A DNA stretch of 64,000 nt from Membranipora membranacea (GCA_914767715.1 OU612071.1:3782001-3846000), one strand, 5' to 3'. Positions 11,253-24,757 are shown, counted from the first letter of the stretch. Numbers and translations are program-made. Notes: generated by a model not told the origin, from the letters alone.

Positions 11253-13895
11253 CTATCCTGTGGCTCCTATTACGTTGCCAAAATTCTGAAAGTTGGCAGC
11301 GTCAGCGTCCAAGTCCACATTTATATTCTGTTCATCTATAGATCCGGGGCCGCCGTTCTCACCATTCAGTCCGGGTCCTCCAGCAGAACCAGGCTGTCCA
11401 ATAGCTCCAGGTGTGCCGGGTACACCAGCAGCTCCAGGTGCTCCGGGTATTCCAACTCCAGCTGTTCCAGGTTCTCCTGGTGTGCCTGGTGATCCAGGTG
11501 CTCCCGGTGATCCGGGCAATCCATTTGCCCCGTCCCTTCCTTCCTGGCCCGGTGTTCCTGGTATTCCATTTGAGCCTGAGTTACCAGTCAATCCTTGTGT
11601 GCCTTGTAGTCCTGTTGCTCCGTCTGCTCCAGCCAATCCTTGTGCTCCGTTGTCTCCTGGGGAACCTGGGGTTCCATTGTTTCCTTGTTTTCCATCAGAC
11701 CCCGGCACACCGTCAGAGCCTGGAGAACCAGGATCTCCACTTATTCCTCGAGCTCCGTCTCTACCAGTGTTACCTGGGTTACCTCTGTCCCCTCTATCTC
11801 CTTGCACACCACGCGCACCTAAAACATTCCATTTCACCAGTTAGACAAGGCAGCTATCAATGTTATCGCTTCAATAATGGGTTAACAGGGAAGAAGGATA
11901 ATCTAGTCTGTCTACCGTCGGTGACTTTGTTTGAGTTGGTATTCAGTTGATATGATTTGAGAAGCGACTGATTGTAGAAAATCAGAACGCTGTAGCTAGT
12001 TGAGGATTTGCGTCAGCCTATCCTAGGTCTCACTTCGTCTGTCAGGTCTTCAAGCTATTTCTAATCAGGTCAAGGATAACTAAACTTACCAGGTTGTCCG
12101 GAGAGTCCAGGAGCACCAGATTCTCCTCTTTCTCCCTTCAGTCCTGGAGGTCCTACACAAGTCTGAGCTCCTCCCTGAGATATAACTCCTCCTGCAGGGT
12201 ACAATATGTCATTAGTTAGGGAGTTATAAATACAATAATGTGGCTAGATTCCATAGGCTATCCTGGATTGATGGATGTTTTGGGCTTTGCTGGCTTGTGA
12301 ACCATTTGACCGGGGCTGTCACAACTCTAATTTCAAACTATCTGACCCATGGCTTAGTTATTTTTTTGTTTTAAACTTGCCACCTGTTCAATATCAATGA
12401 CATAAACGAATAAAAAAGAAATAGGTGAACCTGAATCAAACATTACACAACCAATTCCATCCTGAAGCCTACAGCTACAGCTCCAGTAAACAATTGAGAA
12501 GGGCGCATGGACCATATTTTTACATCATCATCCCGATTATCAGTAATTCAAGGAGAAGACCATAGATCAGTTAATTTTAGGTAATGTTGTTTCTTGTTTG
12601 AAATAGATAGGGTGTCACAAAAATATTCAGGGACAGAAATCAGATTTGTTATAGTCACTCACCATCAAGTGAGCATAAACACAAATTTGAGATAACCGTA
12701 GTGTGTCAGATTTGTGATTTTTACCTTGTGCTCCGGTAGCTCCACGAGGGCCTGGAGGACCGGGAGGACCTGTAGGACACCCACAGCCTCCTCCACCTCT
12801 ACCAGCTGCTCTCAGTCTAGCTCTGTTACTAGTTCTTGGTCTTTGTTGCCTGGTTCTGCTAGGAGCTACAGATAACAATTGTGCTTTATTGTACAACATG
12901 GAATGAACAAAAAATTTTGAGCACCGTTTCTTAGGTTTCAAATCAATTATAATTAAGGATTAACTAAGGAATTCTTTGAACTTTGTCAATCAAAAATATT
13001 AAGATAGCCATGGCCACTGAATTTCTGCACAAGTTTCAAATTTAAAATTGGGTTGGATTTTAAGAGAATTTATCACCTTTTTTTTGGGTAATATTGATCT
13101 TTAGGTTCACTAGAGAAGCTTGGAAATTTGTTGCAGCATTTGAATAGATGTATATCTTACTACTCACAGAGTGTAAATTGAATGTTCAATAAACAACCGT
13201 TGAATTTTCTGATGAGAATGCTGAGAATTCCGAATCAATGGATACAACTCTTTGCTGCTTACCTTGCCTTTTGTAGACTGTCTTTATGAAGCCATCCTCC
13301 AGTGTGTTCACCTTGTTTGCTGCCAGAGGCTCACTAGTACCAATCATCTCCTCCTGAAGTAACTCAATTTGCTGAAAATATATAAACATTGATAACCATA
13401 ATTAATCTAATGACTATGTCATCAGTGGTTGATTTATTCAGATGCTCTCACACTCTCCCACAACTTGAAAAACCAGGCAAAGGACTCAGGTTGGGTCAAA
13501 AACTGCTCCGATTTGGGGCATGAACAACACACTCCATGTTTATACCATCATAATAGCAGTGGCAGGTTCAATGCTCAGTGTCTTTCAATTTGTAGCAACA
13601 AAGTTTTTGTTAAAAATATGTAAACTCATCAATGAGGCATCAAACAATCGGAAAATATTTCAATGATTTATTACTTTGATTGGTCATCTGTTGATCTTTA
13701 ACCTTCGTAACATACCTGCTGAAGCTCATCATGTGTCTGGTCCTGACGAGTTGTCTCTAGTTGTGTACTCGTAGTTAAGTACATCCCGACTCCGATAGTA
13801 CAGAGGTGTAGAGTAAAGCTGATACAGAGCAGAATACCTGTCTTACTACATCTCATATCGCTTGGGTGGTCTGAATCATTCTTTGACATCATCAT
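11253..13895 (-). CDS. Transmembrane short collagen, paralogue 2 (365 aa)
   Basis: Coding exons are 13895-13716, 13371-13263, 12865-12725, 12191-12090 and 11818-11253, with phases 0,1,1,1 as in paralogue 1. The protein opens MMMSKNDSDHPSD and has one hydrophobic span (GILLCISFTLHLCTIGVGMY, about residues 20-39). The stretch QIELLQEEM is shared with paralogue 1. An Arg-rich linker with RQQR is followed by GGGGCGC directly before GPPGPPGPRG; a further Cys (TCVGPPG) in the next exon may give interchain disulfides. The last exon is Gly-X-Y with RGD near its start, a two-residue interruption (GVGIPG) and an acidic tail containing NFGNVIGATG. It is likely a surface-anchored or shed matrix collagen; function beyond that is not shown. 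Confidence 0.9.
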
Positions 13896-14200
13896 TATCT
13901 GTGATAAGATAGAATGATATTAGAAAAAAACCTGCTGCGATGGTGGTAAGGTAGGTTAAAGGAATTGCTATGCCAATTAGAGAAGTCACACTAGGGAGAG
14001 CTATCATATTGAATACTCCTGCAGTATTGACTCAATATGACTATTCCTGTCCAGGAAATTGATCACACAGCAAATTTGATATCCAAACTTAGACAACATG
14101 TTACCATATTTTTTGTGATCAACACAAGCGCAGACATGACATCAAACTTATGCCACTTCTCTCAGATAAACAACTACTGACAACAATATAAACTACTCAC

Positions 14201-14331
14201 CTAAATGCGTACGAGATCTTTCACAGGAAACAGAAAAAAAAAGAAAATCACCCTTTTAATGGTAAGACCCTTGTTTATATAGCTAGCGAAGAATTTGTAT
14301 ACGCCTCAACAATTCCTGCAGGAGGTTTAAG
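14201..14331 (-). promoter_or_regulatory. Core promoter and 5' UTR exon of collagen gene 2
   Basis: On the minus strand CTTAAACCTCC (14331-14321) lies 40 bp upstream of TATATAAA (14281-14274). GTGATTTTCTTTTTTTTTC follows about 30 bp down. A short non-coding exon ends at 14201 with a GTGAGT donor and joins the acceptor before 13898. It matches the promoters of paralogues 1 and 3. Confidence 0.75.
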
Positions 14332-16492
14332 CCACTGAACCCGGGATAAGACTTATAGCTCTGCATGTTATGATTTATAGCTCTTCATGATATGAGGTAC
14401 ATGAAGTTAATGACTTAGACCAACCCTCTTGTTTGACTTATTAGCAAGAGCAAGTTCAGCCTATCTTATTTATTACAAATATTTTGTTACGAGCTAATTA
14501 AAGTCTACCTCAAGATCTTATCTGGAGGCATGTTATTTTAGATTCACCCAGAAATATCGTCACCCCCAGACTAATAATTAATTTCCAAGGCAATCCCTAA
14601 AAATATATATGCTCGTCATTTTGGCGGCTTCTAGTCCCATAATCCTCCACATCAAACCTTCAGTGCATTTCTACCTTGTTTTCACTCCTGTCAAACCCTG
14701 CCTGCAATGTGGGGATTAGCATTTAACACCCACTAAATCATCTTACCAACACCTACTTTGATAAAACAAAGCCGTATGATCTTGGCACTCCAATGTTAAT
14801 GTGTTGAGGAAGATATTATCAAAAAATGCCCCAGAACTTTGGACTTGGTAGTTGTACATACATCACAGGAATCAAGTGTTATTTTGCTGGTTCAATTTTG
14901 GCTGAAATGCAAGATTTGTAACAGCCAGAAAAACAAGGAAATATCATACCCGGGGACGTATCAGAGCTCAGAGATAGTCAGCAGACATTTTGTGGGTGTT
15001 TGTAAGCCTGACACCTCCTAAATTTTCATGTTAGAGGCCAGGCGCTCTACCCAACCAAAACCTCCTAATGCTCACCTTCAGAACAAAAGAAAACCATCAA
15101 AAGTTTTCTATTTTTATATATTATTTACATTTAATTGTTTTAATGATCAGTGCTGTGATTTGAACCGTTTCAGTTGCAGCTTCAGATTGTGTATTTGCAC
15201 AAATGCATACCATCTCAACTATCAGGAAGCATAGAACACAGTACTATTAAAACATGGCACAGATTAGTTATTTTATGTTTTGTTGCTAAATACGGATCGT
15301 CCAGGTCTGTATCTGAAACCTTCCATCGTTTGAATGCGTGACTGAGGTCAACATCTGTTGTTGATGCAAGTAAATTTGGAGTTCAACCAACATGATCTGA
15401 AACCTGACCACCTGCCTGTCATACAAATGGCCATTATGGTTTTTCTTTTTTTGCAGTAGAAAAATGTTACACCCAGTTGTGAGGTTATTTTATATAGTTA
15501 ACAAAATTAAAAATAATGACATTAACAAATTTGAACAGCTGTCGTGCTGGGTGTGGTGTCTAATAATCCTTCACTTCACACAACCAGTGGATGCAAAGTT
15601 CACCATCTGGAAGTTGTTGACATGGTTTAACCCACCCTTTGGGACATTAAAGCCTGCCTCACATCTAATAAAGAGCAACTTACAGGGTGTGAGATCAATG
15701 AACTAAACCTTGAGGTCATTGGTGAGATAGACACCTTAAGATACATTAGTGAGATAAGCCACCCATTAGTGAGATGATCCACCCAAGCTTAGTTTATGAT
15801 TAACTGAGTTGAAAGGTCCTGAAAGCATTCTAATCTCACAGTTCAAGCCGTATAGGTGTTGCTGTGGCTGTTGCTAATGTGTATTCCAAGATTAAAATTA
15901 TATAGTAAAAAACCACACACAGACTTTGATTGACAAGCTTTAAGGATAAGGACACCAAATTAATGCCAGCTCATTCTCTACCTCTTATTTTAATCCTTCG
16001 TGACGAACTTGATTTTCTGTAGGGGTAAATCTATCCGGATGTATGATAATCAAACAAGCCATTAAAATTCTGCTGCTAATGAATTAACTTTTTTTCTGCC
16101 CCCTACTACCCATGCTAAATGCCCATGTATGCCCTATCCTCTAGTATCTATTATGTAAAAATATATTATATTTGTTCCCAGTAGGACTCTTGATGTTTAA
16201 AATTTTCACTATCTAACATAACTTCATGTAACGTCCTAAAATCAAGCTAAGCACAGTGTAGGGGGTTAGGTCAGTTATTTAACGGACCTGCCCTCAAACA
16301 CATATAAGTTATTTAGAGCTCGATCCTGCCGATATACATCTGGGTTCTGCCTGCACAGTGTGACCAATACAGGGCTGATTAAGGTAGCACCATCGTTTCC
16401 ATGAAAGGACTTGCGATTTCAATCAAAGTTTTAATTAATGGGCCTCGTTGTTGGACTCCTCATAATAGGGGCCAAATTGACCTGAGCATTTT

Positions 16493-16950
16493 TTGGCTTC
16501 TCTCTAACATGTAATCTGGACACCAGCAATCAACACAAGCTACTCTACGGCTTTTGCGTCTGGGTTTGATCATCCACCGCACGTAGACATAGATTGGTAA
16601 AGTGGGTATCACGCCAAGCAATGGTGTAGGAGGTTAAAGACATTTGACGCATGGATTATCCTAATAATTAGTTTTAATGTTATTAATTATACTAGTGCAG
16701 CTGTTTATTTTCTTATCATGAGAATCTTTTGGCTTCTGTCTCAGCTCTTTTCTTGACACCAACAAGCTACTCTACGGCTGCGGCAACCGGGTTTGATCCT
16801 CCACGGCTTGTAGACATAGATCGTTAAAGTGTGTATGACGCCCATGTTTTTAAATCTATGATCACGCCCAACGATATTTGACGGAGGGATCAACCTTTTT
16901 GATTAGCTTTGCTGTTATACAAGTGCAGTTTTTATTTGTTTTCATGATCT
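16493..16950 (+). repeat. Direct duplication, unit about 235 bp
   Basis: The blocks AAGCTACTCTACGGCT, GGGTTTGATC, TCCACCGCACGTAGACATAG and ATTTGACG recur in the same order at 16493-16720 and 16727-16950, with about 25% divergence by eye. Confidence 0.6.
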
Positions 16951-19795
16951 GAATATCATAATATAATTTGACAACTAAAAATGTTGATTAATTGGCAAAA
17001 AAAGCAAGACTAGCAACATTGACAGGAGTATTTGGTTATGTAGCATATCAGTGAATACATCAGATGGATTACAGTATTACTTAACGGTCATTTAGAGGAT
17101 TATCATATCTTCAGCCCTGATAACATCTGAATTACTGAATCGGTGCAGATATCGGCCTCGCCCTGTTGGTACCAACTATTTAACCGCCCAATACTTCAGC
17201 ACGTGGTGAATTACCATGTGGTGTAGAACAGCATTCTATGTGCCCACATATTATGACTATAACCAGATTTTGAGGATGAGCCCACCTTTGATAACGATCT
17301 GAATCGTTTCAGATATCGCCGCCTTGCCCTCACTACCCTATGTGACTAACATATGGCTATAGCCAGTCTAACAAATCCACAGGTGTACCTGCACTTTATC
17401 CTATAACACTACGACCAGACTTCAACTGATTCACTACATCATGAGCGTTAGCTGCACTTTACAGCTTGCGGATTGGAAGATAATTCTGTGCGCTTCCTAA
17501 TACTTCAAACCCGAACCTCCAGCTGCTAATTTTTTCTATAAACTACTCCATTTCAACAATTTCTCAAAACTTTTCTGCAGAGGGTTTTTAAATAAATCTT
17601 GTCTTGTCTGGTCTGGTCTGTTTTATATCCCCTCTAGCTGTGCCTGGCTATCTGCTGTGGATTAAGATTTTAATCCAGTACATTCTCAAATTATCCCTGC
17701 AAATCTAGATTCTATGTAACCGACGTATGGCAATGGATGAACCCTGCCCTGATAACAATCTGAAACTGAATCGGTGCAGATATTGATTAAGATTTTTATC
17801 CAATACAGGCTCAAATCATCCCCATATTTTTAGCGCCTAGCGACAAAATTTGCCAAGCAAAGTAATCCGTTAGACCAATTTAGGAAGTAACAGGTAAAAG
17901 GTTCTTGATATCATATTGCTTTCATATTGCCAATACGGAATCTGTACAGATGTATGATCTACCTAAGTAGTTGCACGGCTATTTGGCTGACATTCTAACA
18001 TTTTACAAATATTTGAACCACATCCGGAAATCTTGCAAAAAATATATTTTTGACATTTCAGATCACACAATGTTTGCCTCTACACAAGATGACAAATGAC
18101 CATAATGCAAACACAAACCATTCAAAACTTGTGGCCTTCCGTTATACATAATTCTTATCATGATACAGCGCAGACACATAAAATGTATTTAAAAAATTTA
18201 AATTATTTGCTTATCTAGTTATATATATAAAATATAGTAATAACGTTCAAATGCACTGTTGTTATGTATACTAATCCGTTACCACAAGGTCAGGTTAAGG
18301 TTACACCTGATGGTTGTTTCTGTCTGTACCTGCAATTCCCTGCCTAGGTTCATATTTTAATTTGAATCCCGTTGGAGTCTAGCGACGACTGGGCTCAATT
18401 GATGCCCATGTGTGCTCCGACCTGCCTGCAAACTGAAGGCAACTTGGCGCTGAATATGGCGGCCGCGTCCTAAAGGTACTTTTACATCTCAGTCTCAGGA
18501 CAGAGACAGACTTGCAATATTAACCCAAATTTCAACCCCCATTAATTTAATCTAACCTATACACACTTTTCAGATTGGTAATTGAGAAAAAATGGTAGGG
18601 AAGAGAAAAATTCTCAAGGCGGCAAAGTAACATCAAGGTCGGGTCCTGTTAGCTACCCCTGTCATGGGCTTAGCTATAACTCAATGTATGTAAAATAGCA
18701 AATTCTACCATCGAGTATCAAAGCATAGTGTGTTCGGCCAGGTTATTTCACATTCTAGTGGAGTAAGTGCAACTCTCCCTCCCTTCAGACACACCTGCAT
18801 ACGAGTAATTAAAGGCTTAATCCCTCATTAGAATATAGTTAATTATCCCTCCGTCCCATCTGATCTGACTACATACATATTCATGTATTCATGGTACTGC
18901 TGGTGTCAAACCTACTCAGGAGTCCTATCTGATTTTTGCAGCTTGCTTGAATCTCCTATTAGAATAGCTTATTAACCCTCCATCCCATTTGATCTCACAG
19001 CCTCTGTATGCTGCGTACCGCTGGTGCAATCGCTATCCGATCATTATTCTGGTTAGAAATCTGACGAAAAACCAGGCTATGAAGACATTCAAATTTTCTG
19101 CATGGAAATATGGCTTCAGTCTTGATTAGATCGCAAATAATTTGAAGCTCAAGCTGTCACCTTGCGGCTGTATCAAGTGGGGATTATCTTCCAGCCTTGA
19201 TTTGCTTGCGGATTATCTTCCATAATTAGCTCATTGAACTTGACCTTGAACTTGACACAAAAATATCTCAAGTACGATCTGTTGTTGCTATTTGTCTTAT
19301 TTTTAACCCAGCGATCTAGGGGTGGGGGTGATTCTAGGACAAACCAATGTATTTGTGATTGCATTGTTACCACTGCATCTATCGTACCTCTTTAATTTGT
19401 GCAGGTCACAAAAGTAAACTCTTCTCATAGAATGGAAATATTAGCATAACCCTATATAATTACAACACTCAAGACAGGAGCTGATCTGACAATGGTCTTA
19501 TTGGCTTTCCTTACTAGCATCCAGAATGTAACCTGGGGAATTGTCTTGTTTACAAAACTGCAAACGGTAAGAAAATGCCTTCAGTGTGTATCATTTTGAG
19601 CATTTCTAGAAATGCTACTAGGGACTGGCTATTTTTGCAATCCCCTTGTTTGGCACAAGAAAGTTAATTTTGCTATCGCAGATATGGATTTCAATGGTGC
19701 AGGTATAAATCCCCAATGTCTCCCATCGATGAAATCTTGGCAATGCGGAAGATGGCTGATCTCATTGACTTTCTAGTCATAATACACACTGAACC

Positions 19796-20030
19796 TGTAA
19801 CCACAGAGGTGTGTACAACGTCACCATTGTTAACATACATGCTGACAGCAGCCTCAGCTGATCCTCAGCGGTCGCAACCTCAGAGTGCCGAACGGTTTGC
19901 ATGCCATCACACATCTAACATATAAACTTCAGCTGACCCTCAGAGGATTAATGTGCATTTAAAAAGTAATTGGGGATCCGCTGAGGTTACAACCTCTGTC
20001 AGCGTGTTTACATTACCTGACAGACTAATC
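19796..20030 (-). repeat. Relative of the 34044-34186 TIR element
   Basis: It shares GTCACCATTGTTAACA, GCTGACAG, CTGATCCTCAGCGG and the terminal GAGGTTACAACCTCTG block with the reverse complement of the element at 34044-34186. An extra internal segment makes it longer. Confidence 0.45.
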
Positions 20031-21017
20031 CTAATACTGTAACTGTTATGACTAATGGCAGATTGTTACACTTGTTGTTATGAGTTACCAAACATTTTTC
20101 AAGGAGGATTTACAGCCATCTTGTGCTCGTGTTGAAATGTAGTATAATATCAACATCAATATCTGCTCCCTAAACACCGAGTATCAACATGACCCTGTCG
20201 TGCAAGCAGCAGTTACGCTATGATCCCTCACCATACTGATCTTGCTAGCTGTTTGTAAAGTTCGACGAATCGATATAATGATTTTGAATGAATTATATAA
20301 TTAATTTTTATCACAACACCAAATTTTCATTATGTAAATCAGATCAATTATATAAATTTTTCAATGTATTCAGATCGATCAATAAAGTAATCATCAATCA
20401 ATTAATCAATCGACATCCACAGCGATGTGATTGTGTGCAACATCTAATTTTGTGGTCAAATTATTGGTCTCAATAGTGCTAGATTACTGTTCAAGTTTTC
20501 CAACAAATGTCTACTCTAATCTTAACAGTATCATTAAAATGACAGTGAAATATATGTGTACAATATTTATTCCATTCTCGAATCATTCAAAAGAATACGA
20601 AGAATTGTTAGATAAAAATAGTAATAACGTGCGAAGGGATGCAAGTTGCAGCGTTTTGCATCAGTAAGACTAAGTTTAGATAGTTGGAGGCGGCATGAAC
20701 CATCCATATGTGATAGGTGAAAGTGTGCAACTCAGATATTAATAATATTAATCACGAGCAGCCAATAAGCTTAGGTCAGCTTGTGATTGAAAGTCATCAT
20801 TATGAGCAACCTGATTAAAAATGGATGCAATTTAATATATGCACTGTTCGTATTGTTCTTTCAAATGTAGAAAAGAAAATTAATAACAGGCAGCAATCAA
20901 TAGAAATCTAAATGCCGACTCATTACAAAATTTAAAGTTTGTTCTACCAATCAGCGTTGGTATTTGACACTCAAATATCAACCTACTGGAGTTACAAATA
21001 TTAAGCTAACTACAAAA

Positions 21018-24000
21018 TCAAAGACCAGGCAGATCCACCACATCACCATCTACTGTTATAACTATATCCTGGATTACATCGGGGCCGATAGGTCCTTGCG
21101 CTCCCACTTGTCCGGGTAACCCATCAGCTCCATTGACACCAGGCACTCCAGCTGGTCCAGCAGGTCCAAGAGCTCCTGGGAGACCGCCTGGTCCTGGAGC
21201 ACCAGTCTCTCCGACTCCAGGTGAGCCTGGTGTTCCTTGTGATCCTGGTGATCCAGGTGCACCTGCTGTTCCGTCTGTTCCGTGCTTTCCTTCCTGGCCC
21301 GGTGTACCTGGTATTCCATTTGAGCCTGAGTTACCAGTCAATCCTTGTACTCCTTGAACTCCGGCAGCACCCGCCGATCCAGCTGTGCCTTGTATTCCGT
21401 TGGATCCTGGCAAACCTGGAATTCCATTCTTTCCTCCACTTCCTGCTGTTCCTGGCAGACCGTGTAAGCCTGGCCTCCCTGGTATCCCATCATCTCCTCG
21501 AGCACCTTCTCTCCCGGTGAATCCTTGATCTCCTCTGTCACCTTTAGAGCCTTGCGCTCCCCCAACACCTAAAAAATAATAATGGTTCACCAGTTAGAAA
21601 GAGAATTTAACAAATAACTCTAGCCCCCTCTCATATTATGTACCCTAAAGATGGTTCCCATGTGATGAACTTTGTATGATCAACTTGAATTGTCCTGTGA
21701 TTACTAGGTAGGTAAATTCGGTGGATAAAAGCTTGGTCTATGTAGATAGTTAACCCTCAACGCCGTCAAAAATCGTAAAATGTGGCACACGGTGTCACCT
21801 TGTTTCTTAGGACACTATAATAAATAGCAAAAACTAAAAAATTTGACAGCCTGTTTAATTTGAGTTCCTTGGTTGACTAGTGTTCAATTCCATTTGTTTG
21901 TAACTTAGCCTATCCTAGCCCACCCCTTACGTAGTATGTTTCCTAGTAGTGCCGAATTGAAGAGGGATGCTGCACGTTGGGGAGGAGCCTGGCACCTGTT
22001 CTCTCGCTGCCTCTCACAACAACCAATCAGAGGCGGCGCATTGGCCATAGGATATTGAACAAGAACTTAGTAGCTTACCAGGTGATCCGGTGAGTCCCTG
22101 AGCTCCATGGTGACCCTTCTGTCCTTTCATCCCCGGAGGACCTTCAACAGGATGTATCTCTCCATTCCAACTATACACTGTTTCACCTGTGGGAAAATCA
22201 ACAAGATTTTATGAGACTCGTTGCGCATTACGTCAAGTGATGGCGTCATGTATTACATCATGTGTGCCGTCATGAATTACGTCATGTGATACATCACATT
22301 GCAGGTAGTATAATGGGAAACAGTACCGGCAAAAATTTGGGACTCCATCAAAAATAACTTGGTTACTATTTACTCGTAGGTCACCAGGGTTTTAAAGGGC
22401 AACCAAGGTTTGGCAGCGATGCATTAATTGGTAGTAAATAATGCGCTAGGGAGCATCAGCTATGTGCATGACGCGATGCAAAACTCAAAGTAGTTGCTGA
22501 CTCTAAGCTGGGTAACACTTCAATTAAGGGAAGGTTCCAAGACATTGCAGTAATGATGATAGAGCACAGGCTAAATAATAACAGGAACAGGAAACTGCTC
22601 TGTGGTATTCTATTTCAGCTGAGTATGAGTACCTGATGGATGAAATGTTTCACAATAATTCTGGCTGAATAATCATCCGAATTAGATTTTGTCTTTTTCC
22701 TACACAGAAGGTGCAATCCACTTTTAATCAATGAGAAGTTGTTTGAAACCCTGGTTGCCCTTTAAATAACCCATCATAATGCTGCACACCATCCAAGAAC
22801 AATACATGAGGGATGACCTGAAGTTGAGGTAGGTCAATCCTTACCCTTTGCTCCCTTGGCGCCGGTAGCTCCTCGAGGGCCTGGCGGTCCCGCAGGGCAG
22901 CCACACCTCCCTCCTCCACCGTCACGTCGCTGAGCTGGTCTCTGTCGTGTTCTTGTGTTACTCCTTGAGCGCTGTCGTGGAAGGTCCCTCGTTGCTGTAC
23001 CTCTGTTTATTCCAGAATAAACTGTAAAACGATAGCACTAATAATAAGCATGAGCTCACAAATGATTCCTGCATCAATGACAAGTATGTGTGTGTGTTTG
23101 ATATCAGGCTCCTGCACAATGTGGGCTATGAACAATAATGGTTCAGATTACCAAGATGGGTTATTGAGGAAATCAAAATTGTTACTGTAAGCAAATAATA
23201 ATTTATTGCCATTTCTCGGGTCTTCATTTTAAAGGAATTTGGATTGGCATGATTGATGTCCATGAATGTGGATGACATATATTGTTAATAATTAATATTC
23301 ACTAATCTTCAGGGTTAAGCTGACAATTGCTGGGCAAACAAAAAATATGTTTATAATTGACGCCTAAAGACAAAGGCAATAGGCTGTGAAAAAATCCCAT
23401 ATTTTCTACTGCGCAAACTTTCAATATTCAAATTTGTTCAAACTCAATGATTTAAATGTAAAATTACATCGCAATAATTATTTAAATTATCTATACTTCA
23501 ATCATAGATCGATAAATAACTCTCAACCTTCGGCAGGATTAATATTTGAATAACATATAACTTACTCTGTCTTTTATAGAGTTCCTTCATGTCTTCGCTG
23601 CTTATCTTTGTCACCGAGTTCTCCGTTAGAATCTGATCCGGACGGACTATCTCATCTCTCAGTAACTGTAGGTCCTGTAAAGTTTATATATATATATGTA
23701 AAATATACATATGTGTGTAATTAATGACCCTACATATATCGTTGCTTACATATTATATAAAATAATTGCTTTCCTACATATATATATATATATATGTATA
23801 ATTCTTCAGCTTTGGCACTAAATGTAAAACATTGCCACAAAACGATTTAGATTGCCAAAAAAATTCACACTCTCATTCAAACAACGCTATCAAAACTATC
23901 CTTTACCTAGAAATACCTTTAAATTGAATTTGAAATGAATTCAAATTTTAAGTTTATTAAAAAAAGTATAAACTGGTAACCAACCTGCCGTAGGTCATCA

Positions 24001-24164
24001 CGTTCCTGTCGTGCGTTTGTTGTCAGATAAATACCAACTCCAATGATACAAATTTGTAGGAGAAAACAGGCTGTAAGCAGGATGCCTGTAGTATTACATC
24101 TCAGACTAGTCTCATTACATCTCAGACTAGTGTCGTGAGCCGTATCGCTGTCCTTCTGCTGCAT
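21018..24164 (-). CDS. Transmembrane short collagen, paralogue 3 (374 aa)
   Basis: Coding exons are 24164-23985, 23674-23566, 23021-22845, 22186-22079 and 21568-21018, with phases again 0,1,1,1. The N-terminus (MQQKDSDTAHD) contains a tandem heptad duplication, SLRCNET then SLRCNTT. The membrane span is GILLTACFLLQICIIGVGIY (about residues 27-46). An Arg-rich linker and GGGGRCGCPAGPPGPRG follow. The Gly-X-Y domain has RGD twice near the start of the last exon, a two-residue interruption (GVGETG), and a short acidic/hydrophobic tail ending VVDLPGL, which differs from the NVIG-type tails of the other two. Part of its collagen domain is almost identical at DNA level to paralogue 2. It is probably a surface collagen. 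Confidence 0.9.
22392..22765 (-). mobile_element. TTAA-flanked MITE, copy 2 (374 bp, intronic)
   Basis: The ends are TTAA plus AGGGCAACCAAGGTTT at left and its near-complement (AAACCCTGGTTGCCCT) at right. Internal sequence matches 8271-8655 in reverse orientation (for example CAATGAGAAGTTGTTTGAAA). It sits in the intron between coding exons 3 and 4 of collagen gene 3. Confidence 0.8.
23683..23796 (+). repeat. TA-rich microsatellites
   Basis: Two (TA)n tracts with TATATATATATGTA lie just upstream (in transcript sense) of the 23674 acceptor of collagen gene 3. Confidence 0.7.
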
Positions 24165-24595
24165 AGTGGTCTGTAATAGGATTTAATGCCAGCAGTGTGT
24201 AAAGACTGCGACATAGTCACAAGCCCAGAGCTCGTTCTATAGAGGGCTTTATAACCCACTATAATGTTTGCTCTTATCTTCTGCAGGTTTGACACGATTC
24301 ATATAATTGACAGAGGACAGGACATCAAGACTGAATGTTGTCTCATCAAGTGTTAAAATGTCTTTGCCACTGTGTATCGAATATCATGTTACTTGAAATC
24401 ACACTTCCCGTATCAAAATCAGAAATGGGTTCACTTGGATTTCCTTCTATATTCATTTTTTGTTAATATATAAATTGTGTTAACAACTGAGGCTATGACC
24501 CAGACCCCTTTAGGGGATGGTTGCGATGCCTCTGCAACCATGAATGTTTTGTTCTCAACTTCACCCTGACTAAGGAGCACACAACTTCCACTCAC

Positions 24596-24757
24596 CTGAT
24601 TTCTCTATACAAGTTGTTGTCTTGGTCACGGCAGAACAGAGCCGAGCTGTACGAGACGAAAAAAATCACAATCATTTGATTACCAGGATGGTGCCTTGTT
24701 TATATAGTCCGCTAAGATTAATCTAAAGACATCCATCACTCTTGTAGGAGGCTTGAA
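24596..24757 (-). promoter_or_regulatory. Core promoter and 5' UTR exon of collagen gene 3
   Basis: On the minus strand TTCAAGCCTCC (24757-24747) lies 41 bp upstream of TATATAAAC (24706-24698), with TGATTGTGATTTTTTTC further down. A non-coding exon ends at 24596 with a GTGAGT donor and joins the acceptor before 24170, six bases ahead of the ATG. It is the same design as the other two genes. Confidence 0.75.

Larger units (their letters stand above)
14340..21017. other. Long intergenic region between collagen genes 2 and 3
   Basis: No convincing gene is seen in 6.7 kb. It holds an approximately 235-bp direct duplication (16493-16950), dispersed GATATCGGCCTCGCCCTG-like fragments at 17110-17340 and 17750-17830, a partial copy of repeat family A near 18590-18800, and sequence related to a small TIR element at 19796-20030. 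Open frames here are short and lack splice-site or composition support. Confidence 0.55.
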
